DNA of 47,504 nucleotides from Sulfuricurvum sp. (GTDB lineage Bacteria; Campylobacterota; Campylobacteria; Campylobacterales; Sulfurimonadaceae): NCBI GenBank assembly GCA_024762585.1, contig JANTHE010000002.1, positions 1 to 47,504 of the forward strand, read 5' to 3'. Shown piece by piece: positions 17,406 to 27,193 of this stretch (position 1 is its first letter; each line of letters starts with the position of its first letter). The notes under the pieces were generated by a model. It saw only the letters and a program-made list of their open reading frames with translations, ran no database searches and was not told where the DNA came from. The position numbers and the translations under genes were made by a program.

Positions 17406-17911
17406 AAGTGTTCCTTGATCAGAGCAATGATCTTACTAAATTCAGATTTTGGTATTTTTCCTTCATGGATATAGAGCACTCTCCCGTGCCTGTCTGTTAT
17501 GATGATGTCAGAACTGTCATCGGCAATTCCCCACGCTTTAATACCCTTTTTATTCATGTCTTTAACATAGAGTGTATGCGGGTACTTCTTTTGCTTTTTT
17601 TTCAATGCCGATTCCAGTGCAAAATTTGGCAGCCATGTAGCATCCATATTGATTATGGCAACGGACGCGAACTGACTGCGATCAAATTTTTCGGCTTTCA
17701 GCGCTTCGGAGAAGGCTTCGTTGAGCTCTTTTTCATCCGGGTCGACATAAAAGATAACATGCACCTTGTCTTTGAGCACATTGCTGTTGAATTGAGTGCC
17801 GTCAATTTTACTTCCTTCGTCTCCTTTTAGCGACAGGTCTGGAAGCATCTGACCAGGTGTCAGTGCAAACAGCGAAAGCGAAAAGATTAGCATGATCAGA
17901 ATGCGTGCCAT
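17402..17911 (-). CDS. YtfJ-like exported thioredoxin-fold protein
   Basis: Signal peptide; VHVIFYVDPDEKELNEAFSEALKAEKFD; DIIITDRHGRVLYIHEGKI. Confidence 0.65.
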   Translation of the reverse strand: MARILIMLIFSLSLFALTPGQMLPDLSLKGDEGSKIDGTQFNSNVLKDKVHVIFYVDPDEKELNEAFSEALKAEKFDRSQFASVAIINMDATWLPNFALESALKKKQKKYPHTLYVKDMNKKGIKAWGIADDSSDIIITDRHGRVLYIHEGKIPKSEFSKIIALIKEHL

Positions 17912-18010
17912 AACACAACTCCATTTTTAATTGGATTGTAACACACATTGCACTTAGAAACGCGCAGAATCTTCTGGGAAAAATATATTGGCAAAGTAAC
18001 AAGGCGATTA

Positions 18011-18976
18011 TTACAATTTACTCCATAACTTCTCGTTGAGTTTGAGTTCCTCGACAACGCCTATGGAGGATCGCAGTGTGCGGATGTAACTCATGGCCTG
18101 CTCTATTGAGAGCAGCGAGCTGAAGACGGTTGGCTCGAAGAGGTCTTTGTCGTAATCGATGGCGATCATGACTTTTTCGCCGTTGAAAGAGACGTAGATC
18201 TTGCTGCCGGTTTCTTTTTTGAGTTTAAGTATTCTCTGCATCATGGTGTGTGTGAGGATGTAGTGCGCTTCAATCTGATCACTCCCGTAGACAACAAAGC
18301 TTTTTTCAAATGCGGGGTCGTCCATTTTGACAAGCTGGTCTTTTGAAAAGTTTTTCGATTGGAGCATGTTGCCGATATATGAACCAAAGAGGTTCTCGGC
18401 CAGATCGGGCAGTACTAACGTACGCCCTTTGAAGTGCTTATTGAAGTCGGCGACAATGTAGAGGCCTTTGAAAATGGTGCTCCACTGCTCACGCCCTTTT
18501 GAATTCCGACTGCGGTGCTCGGCATGGATATCGGAAAATTGTACAGCAATATCGTCGATTTTCCCGCGTACGAGATCGTTGCCCCGGTATCGGTCGATGC
18601 GTTGGTCAAACAGATGGGAGAATTGAAACAGCGCCTGCGGCACCATCGCATCGGGAGCATAATGGAGCTCCTTTTCTATGGCGCCTATCAGGGGACGAAT
18701 GATCTGCTCTTTAAAACCGCTGCGATAATCACCGACCACCCAGCGGTAGCCGAAACCGCCGATCGCAGTCGCGCCGACACCCACCCAGATGTATGATTCG
18801 TTAAAGCAGCGACAGCTGGAATAAATAACAAGAATAATCGTAAGTGAAACTGCCCCGAGTACACCAAATAGTATGATGACTTTTTTTTGGACACTTTTGC
18901 GCTCCTCTTCGAGTGATGCAAGCGAATCGTATAATTCGGTATAGTAGAAGTCAGTCAGTTCCGATACGCTTTTCAT
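18011..18976 (-). CDS. DUF3137-like membrane protein
   Basis: Two N-terminal TM segments; DPAFEKSFVVYGSDQIEAHYILTHTMMQRIL. Confidence 0.75.
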   Translation of the reverse strand: MKSVSELTDFYYTELYDSLASLEEERKSVQKKVIILFGVLGAVSLTIILVIYSSCRCFNESYIWVGVGATAIGGFGYRWVVGDYRSGFKEQIIRPLIGAIEKELHYAPDAMVPQALFQFSHLFDQRIDRYRGNDLVRGKIDDIAVQFSDIHAEHRSRNSKGREQWSTIFKGLYIVADFNKHFKGRTLVLPDLAENLFGSYIGNMLQSKNFSKDQLVKMDDPAFEKSFVVYGSDQIEAHYILTHTMMQRILKLKKETGSKIYVSFNGEKVMIAIDYDKDLFEPTVFSSLLSIEQAMSYIRTLRSSIGVVEELKLNEKLWSKL

Positions 18977-19998
18977 TGAGAGCAGTCTCCATCTAAAACA
19001 GTACCAATCAGGGATTCAAACCGTTGACTTAAACACAGATACTCCAAGAGGCCATTGCACCTGGATAGAGGACGAAAGAGAGGCAGTGTTCTGAAGTGGA
19101 GCGGAAAGGCAAAAAACAGATAGAGCCTGGCGCCGTGCAGGGCCACCATAAGCTGGTTTGGAAAATCCTGATGCAACTTCAGAAGCTCTTCTTTAATCTT
19201 CGTGTCAAGTAAGGCATCTGCAGCATGAGGATCATTGCCGTAGGTACGAAAAACGAGATCAAAAGCGGGATCGTTCGTTCTGATCAGATGATAGTGCTTA
19301 TCCGTGTCGGCTGCAACGGGGTTTAGGAGCAGTGAACTCTTGAATGGTTGAGGAAAATGTGCAGTCATTACAACTCCTTCAAAGGCAACAGATGAGTATG
19401 TTGCTTTCTCACAGGCGTATTCGTATGAAACACCGCGGGTAAGGCTGCCGATTTTATCGCTTCCCAGGATGGTACGGGGAATAAAGGGTGCTACCGATGC
19501 ATGCATGAAATGCGTTGGTGCCAGGGCAAGGGAAGGGGAGTACTGTGCGGCTGAGTTGCAGATGCCCAGTAGCGATCGCATTAGATTTTCACGAAATGTT
19601 GTTTGATATTTTTCTACATAAAAGTGTGTCAAGAAAAATCCGACAACCGGTCCCGTGCTGAGTAAAAAGAGGGCATTGGTTCTATCGACATCCAGCATAA
19701 GCACCAATAGAACAAACAAGGCCAGGGATAAAGAGAGTCTGAATGCTCTGGGAATCGGGGCGGAAAATATGACATATATCAGCAAGAGAAACACGCCTGA
19801 GAGCAGCAGCGCCATCATGAGTGACACTAGAGAGAGATGTGGGAGATAGAGATGTGTTGCGATGACTGCCATACCTATGCTCAGAAGAAAAATGAGCGAA
19901 GCGGAGAGTGCGTACCGTATCCGAACCGTTTCGGCAGCGGCAAGTGCCCGCCTCATCGCAGGATTTTGCGCAGAACTTTCAGCAGCGGGGGACATCAT
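18973..19998 (-). CDS. DUF3137-like membrane protein, divergent paralogue
   Basis: DPAFDLVFRTYGNDPHAADALLDTKIKEELLKL aligns with neighbour; 4-nt overlaps with both neighbours. Confidence 0.65.
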   Translation of the reverse strand: MMSPAAESSAQNPAMRRALAAAETVRIRYALSASLIFLLSIGMAVIATHLYLPHLSLVSLMMALLLSGVFLLLIYVIFSAPIPRAFRLSLSLALFVLLVLMLDVDRTNALFLLSTGPVVGFFLTHFYVEKYQTTFRENLMRSLLGICNSAAQYSPSLALAPTHFMHASVAPFIPRTILGSDKIGSLTRGVSYEYACEKATYSSVAFEGVVMTAHFPQPFKSSLLLNPVAADTDKHYHLIRTNDPAFDLVFRTYGNDPHAADALLDTKIKEELLKLHQDFPNQLMVALHGARLYLFFAFPLHFRTLPLFRPLSRCNGLLEYLCLSQRFESLIGTVLDGDCSQ

Positions 19999-20552
19999 TT
20001 TTGTTTGAAGAGCTCACTCACATTTACATTCTTGCGTTCTCCCTCTGTGATTTCGAAGACCTGCTTGCGGGTATAGTGCATCATGTTTGCAAGAAAATTG
20101 GTCGGAATCATTTCGATGGCATTGTTGTAGTCAGTCACGGCCTGGTTATAGGCACGCCGAGCCGCCGCGATCTGCGCTTCGACCTCGGAAAGGGTGCGCT
20201 GCAGGTGAATGATGTTTTCATTCGCTTTGAGCTCGGGGTAGTTTTCTACAGCGACCATGATGCTGCCAAGTGCCGAAGAGATCTGTTTGTCCAGTTTGAT
20301 CGTCTGTTCGTCAGAAATTCCCGGCTGCAATGCCTGAGCACGCAGTTGGGTCACTTTTTCCAAAATAGCTTTTTCATGCTGCATATACTGTTGCACGGAA
20401 CTGACGAGGTTGGGGATGAGGTTGTAACGCTTCTTGAGTACCGCATCGACACCGGCAAAAATATTGTCAACCTGATTCTTTTTACCGATCAGGCTGTTGT
20501 ACATCAGCACGACAATAACGATAAGGACGGCAATGATGATAAGGGCTGTCAT
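19995..20552 (-). CDS. lemA: LemA family protein
   Basis: YNSLIGKKNQVDNIFAGVDAVLKKRYNLIPNLVSSVQQYMQHE; NYPELKANENIIHLQRTLSEVE. Confidence 0.93.
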   Translation of the reverse strand: MTALIIIAVLIVIVVLMYNSLIGKKNQVDNIFAGVDAVLKKRYNLIPNLVSSVQQYMQHEKAILEKVTQLRAQALQPGISDEQTIKLDKQISSALGSIMVAVENYPELKANENIIHLQRTLSEVEAQIAAARRAYNQAVTDYNNAIEMIPTNFLANMMHYTRKQVFEITEGERKNVNVSELFKQK

Positions 20553-20640
20553 AATAACTCCTGGGAGGGAACTGTGTAAACTATTGTACTGAATCTTCAT
20601 CATAAAGCAGGTAACATTTTCAAAAAGTGAGGGAAACGCG

Positions 20641-22275
20641 GTGAAATTTTTTTTTGTGAGTCAGTTGATACTGTTGTTCAGTCTATGCGTTTCGGCGGAG
20701 GCACTGCCTGATTTTGTGTATGACGGTGCGAAGAAAACACAGGAGCGAATGCAGAAATATGACCGAATGGTGATCACGCAGCAAACAGAAGAAGGCAGCA
20801 AGAAAACGGTACGTTTTGGTCAGGTATATGAAGCCTCCTACAGGCTGAGTGCTCCGCATGATTTCGAACACTACACGCACAGGCTTAAAGCCAATCTGCT
20901 AAAGCGTGCCGGTTATCAAAAAAACATTGCAGACCGACAGCGTTTTTTTCAGCTGGCACGCACGCCTGAACAGTGGATTTCCATTACGGTTTTTCGTGAC
21001 CATTATGTTGTACGCTATTTTCGTCAATCCTCCTACCCGGATACTGTCTCCTTCGATACATCCAGGCCTTACGCCTACAGTGAGCGGCTTAAAAAACTGG
21101 GTTGGACCGTACCTCCGAATACCTATATTCCGCATATACGCGCGTTTGAAATCGAGAAGGCACTCTATACGCGAAAAGGAGCGTACCAGTTTACGACCCA
21201 GGAATCTAATCACAGTGTCGAGGGGGAGGTCTGGAAAATAAAATATGCATGGCGTGGGCAACAGAGAGATGAGGTGCGGCGCTATGCGATTCTGCATCAG
21301 TTTCGAGATCTGGTTACATTGCGCGGAGCGGAAATCCTGTTCGAAGATGCCACCCATATCGTTTTTCGTACCGTGCGAAGCGGTGAAAACATTTGGGGTT
21401 TATTTGGAGGAAATGATTTCTCAGTGTCACTTGTCCTTGTTCAGGCATCTTCTCGGCCTGCACAAAAGATACTGAATGCTTCGGCTCTGAAACACGCGCT
21501 CGATACCAGTGGCCGAGTGACACTCAAAGGGATCTATTTTGACACCGGGAAGTCTATACTGAAACCTGCGTCTCAAGCGGCACTGAAGGCGGCCTCCTTG
21601 CTGCTGCACCGCTACCCTGCACTGAAGCTCTCTATTGAAGGACACACGGACAATACGGGGAATGCCCATGAAAACCTCGCACTTTCACAGGCGCGGGCCG
21701 AGGCGGTCAAAGTCGCCTTGGTACAATTGGGTGTTGATCCGGTGCGACTCTCTGCGACCGGGTTCGGCGATACGAAACCAGTGGCATCAAATGATACCGA
21801 AAGCGGCAGAGCCGCCAATCGCAGGGTCGAACTGCATCGGCAGGGCAATGTCGGGCAGATCCGCAGCATTGATGCCTTCTTTTTCAAACCCGAGGGGGAT
21901 GCAAAAATTGCCCAACAGCGTACCGAGGCCCATGACTCATTTGACCTTAATGCCACCCGCAATAAATCAATGCGCATCAGAGGCCGGTCTGCCGCTGTTC
22001 GGTACATACTGATTGAAAACGGAAGGCGTGCCCGTTCCGTATCGGCATATGAGATTTTTGAAAATGTGCAGTCGAATCTGTCGGCGCTTGGTGGAAAAAT
22101 TCTTGAACAGACAGACGAATCCATGCAGTTCCTGATTCCAAAAGGAGATGGGGAGAACGATGTTTACGGTAAAATCGATGCATCGATGGGGGCCTATCGG
22201 GTTTACACAATCGCAGCGGAAAATGTAGAAATCATTGCAGATAAGAACAGTACAAAGAAAGCGGTGATAAAATAA
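20641..22275 (+). CDS. OmpA-family protein with flanking DUF4892-like modules
   Basis: GTG start, signal peptide; IYFDTGKSILKPAS...LSIEGHTDNTGNAHENLALSQARAEAVKVAL...AANRRVELHR in the middle of the protein. Confidence 0.8.
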   Translation: MKFFFVSQLILLFSLCVSAEALPDFVYDGAKKTQERMQKYDRMVITQQTEEGSKKTVRFGQVYEASYRLSAPHDFEHYTHRLKANLLKRAGYQKNIADRQRFFQLARTPEQWISITVFRDHYVVRYFRQSSYPDTVSFDTSRPYAYSERLKKLGWTVPPNTYIPHIRAFEIEKALYTRKGAYQFTTQESNHSVEGEVWKIKYAWRGQQRDEVRRYAILHQFRDLVTLRGAEILFEDATHIVFRTVRSGENIWGLFGGNDFSVSLVLVQASSRPAQKILNASALKHALDTSGRVTLKGIYFDTGKSILKPASQAALKAASLLLHRYPALKLSIEGHTDNTGNAHENLALSQARAEAVKVALVQLGVDPVRLSATGFGDTKPVASNDTESGRAANRRVELHRQGNVGQIRSIDAFFFKPEGDAKIAQQRTEAHDSFDLNATRNKSMRIRGRSAAVRYILIENGRRARSVSAYEIFENVQSNLSALGGKILEQTDESMQFLIPKGDGENDVYGKIDASMGAYRVYTIAAENVEIIADKNSTKKAVIK

Positions 22276-22300
22276 CTAAAATGTGTGAGAGGGTGTTTAT

Positions 22301-23632
22301 ATGAAAAAAGTTACAACGGCGATGATGGTGTTTTGTGCAGTGCTTTATGCGGACTATACGATGGTGTATGAGATGCATGACCCTGATAATCCAAAAGATG
22401 TGATGACTTCGACCTTTCGCTATAAGGATGCCCGGCACGGCAGGATCGATATGAAGATGGCCGGGAAGTCTGAGTCCAGTACACTCCTTGTCAGCGGGAA
22501 AAAAGCTTATATGATCACGCATGAAGATGGTGAAACGAATGTTGTCGATATGGATGAGATGATGAAAATGGCTTCCATGTTTGGCGGGGGTATGTCGCCC
22601 GAAGGGCAGGCGACGCATTCGAAAAAAAATGATACAGCATCGTTTAAACGGACTGGTAAATATAAACGAGTCGCGGGTATCAAGGGTGAAATCTGGCAGA
22701 TTACCTATAAAGAAAAAGGCCATACCAAGAGCGAAGAGATCGTCATGACAGATGACAGCGATTACATTGAAGCGATGCAGGCTTACGGAAACGTCGTAAA
22801 GAGAATGGCTGCCGGCGGAGGCGCGGTCATGTCAATGGATGATTTTTACATGACGCACGATGGATATGCTCCTTTGGAAGTTGGAAAGGGAGAGATGCGA
22901 TTGAAATCATTTTCAGAGGGTGCTGTTAATGCTAAAATATTTGCACTGCCCAAGGATGTTTCAGTCGAAAAAAGTCCCTTTGGTTCCATGTTTGCTTCCG
23001 GCAGCAAGCAGGGTGAAACCAAGCGCAATGGCGGCATGGTAGAGGCCTGCTATACACAGGTATGCTGCGGATCAACACAAGGAGATGCGGAGGTGATCTC
23101 TAAAATGGCATCGGCATCGGCGTTGGGGTACAAGCTTGACGGCACTGCAAAGTGTGATGCACTTGGACTTGGTGCAATGTTCGGAGTGGATTCGGTCGAA
23201 GGAGCGTTGTATGCAAAAGGCAAAAATACTGTGACCGTGACGCTGGAGATGAACGCCAAAGACAAAGGCAATGTGCTCAAAACAAAAGAACAACAGGGCG
23301 GTCCGGCAAGGGTAGAAACCTATAAAACCGGTTTTATTGGAGATTACAAATACCATTATGGTGTACTGCAGCCTATGAACGTTCAGGAACTCGACGTAGT
23401 GATCGACAATCATACGATTGTCTCCTTTTCACATCTGGTCAGTGAGGGTAAAGTTCCTTTGGTCAAGTTCGCTAAGGAATCGATAGACTTTGACGCATAT
23501 AAGCCTAAAAAAGCGAGTAAAAGCGCAGAAAAATCGAATACAAAAAAGAAAAATGAGAACACGGCAGATCAAACCGAAGCGATCAATAAGGGGGTTGATG
23601 AGGCTGTCGAGATGTTTAAAAGCCTTTTCTGA
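22301..23632 (+). CDS. Exported hypothetical protein
   Basis: Signal peptide MKKVTTAMMVFCAVLYA; DUF4412-like N-terminal pattern; CYTQVCCG cysteine cluster; Lys-rich C-terminus. Confidence 0.6.
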   Translation: MKKVTTAMMVFCAVLYADYTMVYEMHDPDNPKDVMTSTFRYKDARHGRIDMKMAGKSESSTLLVSGKKAYMITHEDGETNVVDMDEMMKMASMFGGGMSPEGQATHSKKNDTASFKRTGKYKRVAGIKGEIWQITYKEKGHTKSEEIVMTDDSDYIEAMQAYGNVVKRMAAGGGAVMSMDDFYMTHDGYAPLEVGKGEMRLKSFSEGAVNAKIFALPKDVSVEKSPFGSMFASGSKQGETKRNGGMVEACYTQVCCGSTQGDAEVISKMASASALGYKLDGTAKCDALGLGAMFGVDSVEGALYAKGKNTVTVTLEMNAKDKGNVLKTKEQQGGPARVETYKTGFIGDYKYHYGVLQPMNVQELDVVIDNHTIVSFSHLVSEGKVPLVKFAKESIDFDAYKPKKASKSAEKSNTKKKNENTADQTEAINKGVDEAVEMFKSLF

Positions 23633-23633
23633 T

Positions 23634-23903
23634 ATGCCCAGCCGCCGTTACATTGTTCGAGGAAGAGTGCAGGGAGTCTGGTACCGGGCAACGCTGAAAG
23701 AGCATGCGTCAAAGGGAGGGTTTTCAGGCTATGTCCGAAATCTTTCAGACGGGAGTGTGGAAGCTGCGGTTACGTGTGAAGATGAACGCTGTTTCGATCG
23801 TTTCGAAGCTATGTTAAAAGAAGGTTCTCCGCTAAGCAGGGTGGAAGCGGTTGAATACGAACCGCTAAACGCTGTATTCGAGGATGGGTTTGAGATTCTT
23901 TGA
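23634..23903 (+). CDS. Acylphosphatase
   Basis: RRYIVRGRVQGVWYRATLKEHASKGGFSGYVRNLSDGSVEAAV. Confidence 0.93.
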   Translation: MPSRRYIVRGRVQGVWYRATLKEHASKGGFSGYVRNLSDGSVEAAVTCEDERCFDRFEAMLKEGSPLSRVEAVEYEPLNAVFEDGFEIL

Positions 23904-23946
23904 ATAGCCTATGATTATTTTGCTGCATTGCTTTAAACAATAAATG

Positions 23947-23967
23947 AGGGGCCATTGACATTCCCCT
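23947..23967. terminator. Weak hairpin AGGGG...CCCCT between convergent genes
   Basis: 5-bp complementary arms, 11-nt loop, between acylphosphatase (+) and TRAP permease (-). Confidence 0.3.
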
Positions 23968-23996
23968 TCTTTCAATTCAAATGAACCCACAACTTT

Positions 23997-25280
23997 TCAA
24001 ATAAACGCAAACACCAGATCGGGAAACAGAATAACGATTCCAATGCTTAACAACTGTAGCAATATAAACGGAATAATTCCTTTGTAGATTTGAATCGTAG
24101 TCACCGAACTCCCCGCAGCACCTTTAAGAAAAAAAAGCGCCAGGCCAAACGGTGGGGTCAGGAAGGACGCCTGCAGGTTAAGCGCGATGAGTACGGCGAA
24201 CCAGATGGGATCAATCCCAAAAGCATTCATAACCGGTACGAGAATGGGGACGACAATAAACGAAATTTCAATAAAGTCGATGAAGAACCCGAGAATGAAA
24301 ATGGCCAGCATCGCGACGCCGATAAAGACCCATACATTTCCGATATCGTGACTGAAAAAATCAAGGACGATATCGCTGCCGCCCAGCTCGTTAAATACGA
24401 GACTGAAGGCCGTTGCTCCTATGAGGATCATGAAAATCATCCCGCTCAGTTTTACCGTCTCTGTCAGTGCGTAATTTACCATGCCAAAGCTTAGTGTCCG
24501 ATTCATAGCTGCCAGCAGCAGCGCACCGACAACACCAAAAGCCGCGGACTCCGTTGGGGAGGCGATGCCCGTAAAGATGGAGCCGAGTACAGCAACCATC
24601 AGTAATAGCGGCGGGGCAATTGCGGCAGCCGCACCCAGGAAACCGATATCTCCCTGTCGTACGGCTGACGGTGCTGCTTCGGGTCTGCGCCAGGCATAGA
24701 TCAGTATGTAGACAATATAAAGACCGACCAATGCCAGTCCAGGCAGTACCGCCCCCATGAACAGCTCCCCGACACTGACGTTCATGACGTCACCGAGTAT
24801 GATGAGTATGATTGAAGGAGGGATGATTTGTCCCAAAGTTCCGCTGGCGGCAACCGTGCCTGAAGCCAATCCCTTGTCGTACCCGGCATTGAGCATCAAG
24901 GGCAGTGCAATAATACTCATCATCACCACCGAAGCACTGACGATTCCGGTTGAGGCAGCGAGGATAGCCCCTACCAGTACGACGCTGATCGCGAGTCCCC
25001 CGCGAACGCTGCCAAACAGTGCACTCATCGTCTCCAGCAGTTTTTCTGCCATATTCGACTTCTCCAGTACCAGGCCCATGGCAATAAACAGCGGTACCGC
25101 CATTAGCGTCGTATTGCCCATAATACCAAAGATGCGAAACGGCAGCAAGCTGAAGACCTGCATCCCAAGTTCGGGAACCAGAAGAGCAAAAAACAAAGCG
25201 ACACCGCCGAAGACAAACGCTACCGGTACACCCAGCAGCAAAAAAAGCAGAGCCAGAAGAAACATGCCAAGCGCGATCAT
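23997..25280 (-). CDS. TRAP transporter large permease (DctM-like)
   Basis: About 427 aa, DctM-type TM pattern; SGTLGQIIPPSIILIILGD; LNLQASFLTPPFGLALFFLKGAA. Confidence 0.92.
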   Translation of the reverse strand: MIALGMFLLALLFLLLGVPVAFVFGGVALFFALLVPELGMQVFSLLPFRIFGIMGNTTLMAVPLFIAMGLVLEKSNMAEKLLETMSALFGSVRGGLAISVVLVGAILAASTGIVSASVVMMSIIALPLMLNAGYDKGLASGTVAASGTLGQIIPPSIILIILGDVMNVSVGELFMGAVLPGLALVGLYIVYILIYAWRRPEAAPSAVRQGDIGFLGAAAAIAPPLLLMVAVLGSIFTGIASPTESAAFGVVGALLLAAMNRTLSFGMVNYALTETVKLSGMIFMILIGATAFSLVFNELGGSDIVLDFFSHDIGNVWVFIGVAMLAIFILGFFIDFIEISFIVVPILVPVMNAFGIDPIWFAVLIALNLQASFLTPPFGLALFFLKGAAGSSVTTIQIYKGIIPFILLQLLSIGIVILFPDLVFAFI

Positions 25281-25771
25281 TTCAGCTCCCTGTAGCGATG
25301 CCAGGTTTGGACAATTTCACGCAGGGACTGCAGGATAAGCAGCGAAAAAGCGATTGGGATAAGTGATTTGATTAAAAAACGGTATGGTAACCCTCCCGGG
25401 TCGGAAGAGGCTTCCATCTGAGTGAAGCTCATCAGAACAAAATCATAGCTGACATAGAGAATCAGTGCTGAGACCGGAAGTACAAAAAAAAGCATTGTTG
25501 CCAGATTGATGATCTGTTTGGAACGTTCAGAAAAACGGTCATAAAAGATGTCAACACGCACATGTGCGCCGCGATGCATGGCGTATGCGATTCCAAGCAT
25601 GATAACAATGTCGAAAAAATGCCATTCGAGTTCCTGCAGTGCTACCGAACCCTCATGAAAAAAATAACGACGTGATGCATCAAATACAATTAACACTACA
25701 AGTGCTCCCAGTGTCAAAGCACTGAAGACTCGAACAAAACGAACCACGCGTTCTATTGCTTTTAGCACCAT
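25277..25771 (-). CDS. TRAP transporter small permease (DctQ-like)
   Basis: Four TM segments; EWHFFDIVIMLGIAYAMHRGAHVRVDIFYDRFS; 4-nt overlap with DctM gene. Confidence 0.9.
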   Translation of the reverse strand: MVLKAIERVVRFVRVFSALTLGALVVLIVFDASRRYFFHEGSVALQELEWHFFDIVIMLGIAYAMHRGAHVRVDIFYDRFSERSKQIINLATMLFFVLPVSALILYVSYDFVLMSFTQMEASSDPGGLPYRFLIKSLIPIAFSLLILQSLREIVQTWHRYRELK

Positions 25772-25795
25772 GTAGAATCTAGGAGGGAAATTTCA

Positions 25796-26593
25796 TCATA
25801 TTGTGTTGATGCACTCTTTTAACGCCTCTTCGTTCAAATTATACATCCTTGCTTTTGCCAAAGCGGCAGAAACGGATCCGCTTTTTAGCGGTGCGTTTAC
25901 CGGCAGTGCTGTACGTATGATATTGAGAATCTTGGATTCACGTTCAACCGCTGCCGGGGCATTTTCCGGGTCGTCAGAATAGCGTATCATGGTGATTAAA
26001 TCCTGATCAAACTCCCAATGCTCAAAGATTGCAGCAGATGCTTCTGCTGTCGTCGTTTTGGTATAGAACTTCTCAATCTCAGAGATGTTGCTGGAGTTTC
26101 TTACTTCTGATTTAAACATCATTGTCAGATCTTCCTTGACAATATAGTTCGCAATCAAAATTTTACCATTTTCCTGCAGTAGAGCAGCCATAAAAAGTTT
26201 TTCCGCATTTTCAGGTGCAATGTTTTTAGCCCAGCAGGAGGCAAGCAAAGCCTGATTTAGACATATCCCGGCAAATTTGTCCGGTGAAATTCCATAGGGC
26301 TCCATATCGCTTTTGAGCAGGTTTCGAAGCGAATGATTCATAATAATCGAACGCGTCTTTGTCATGCCAAACAGCGAAACGATCTGATTGACATTCTTCA
26401 ACTCTTTTTCAAATGCATATAATGGAGAGTTGGCAGTTTTAATCAAGTCTGCCACTATCATTGGATCACGTTCAATCACTTTTGTAAGATCAGCCAATGA
26501 TGAGTCGGGATTCTCACTGATCATCTGTATTTCAATAATCGTTTTGGGCAGTGGAGGCAGCTCATTAATTCTTTGTAAAATTTTTTCAACCAT
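25796..26593 (-). CDS. HDOD domain protein
   Basis: INELPPLPKTIIEIQMI...DLTKVIERDPMIVADLIKTANSPLYAF...NVNQIVSLFGMTKTRSIIM. Confidence 0.9.
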   Translation of the reverse strand: MVEKILQRINELPPLPKTIIEIQMISENPDSSLADLTKVIERDPMIVADLIKTANSPLYAFEKELKNVNQIVSLFGMTKTRSIIMNHSLRNLLKSDMEPYGISPDKFAGICLNQALLASCWAKNIAPENAEKLFMAALLQENGKILIANYIVKEDLTMMFKSEVRNSSNISEIEKFYTKTTTAEASAAIFEHWEFDQDLITMIRYSDDPENAPAAVERESKILNIIRTALPVNAPLKSGSVSAALAKARMYNLNEEALKECINTI

Positions 26594-26658
26594 TGTATTA
26601 ATGACTCCTATTTTTTAATATTCTACTTTTATGAAAGCGCATCTTAGCATGAAGCATA

Positions 26659-27183
26659 TTATTTTTGCAATTGTGAAAAGATCATATCAAGATTCTCTGC
26701 ACTGAGGTACCCGGGAATGATCTCGACCACCTCGCCTTTGGCGTTGAAGACAATATTGAACGGAATGCTTCCGTTGTAACCCGCGCGCGCACCGACGTGA
26801 CGGACAAACGCGACGTTGTCGTCATATTCGAAAATGGGGTAATTGAACCTCAGCTGCTGCTGCAGCGCGTTGCGCTCCCTGAAACTCATGCGCTCTTGCA
26901 CATGCATGCCGATAATACCGATCTTGTCGCCATATTTTTTCTTCAGCGCGACCAGATGCGGGATCTCGCGCATACAGTAGCGGCAGTTTTTTCCAAAAAA
27001 ATTCAGCAGTACCGGTTTGCCTTCATAGCCTTTAAAGTGCATGCCATTGGGAAGCTCCACGGCGGTCAAAGCCGTCTGCCCGGCAGCCTTGAGGGTAAAT
27101 GTTTCCGGCGCTTTCGGTGCGGCAGGCTCTGCCGCCATCAGCAGGGATGCGAAAAATGCAACAAACAGTATCATACGGATCAT
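26659..27183 (-). CDS. TlpA-like exported thioredoxin-family protein
   Basis: Signal peptide; PVLLNFFGKNCRYCMREIPHLVALKKKYGDKIGIIG. Confidence 0.88.
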   Translation of the reverse strand: MIRMILFVAFFASLLMAAEPAAPKAPETFTLKAAGQTALTAVELPNGMHFKGYEGKPVLLNFFGKNCRYCMREIPHLVALKKKYGDKIGIIGMHVQERMSFRERNALQQQLRFNYPIFEYDDNVAFVRHVGARAGYNGSIPFNIVFNAKGEVVEIIPGYLSAENLDMIFSQLQK

Positions 27184-27193
27184 CAGGTTTCCT

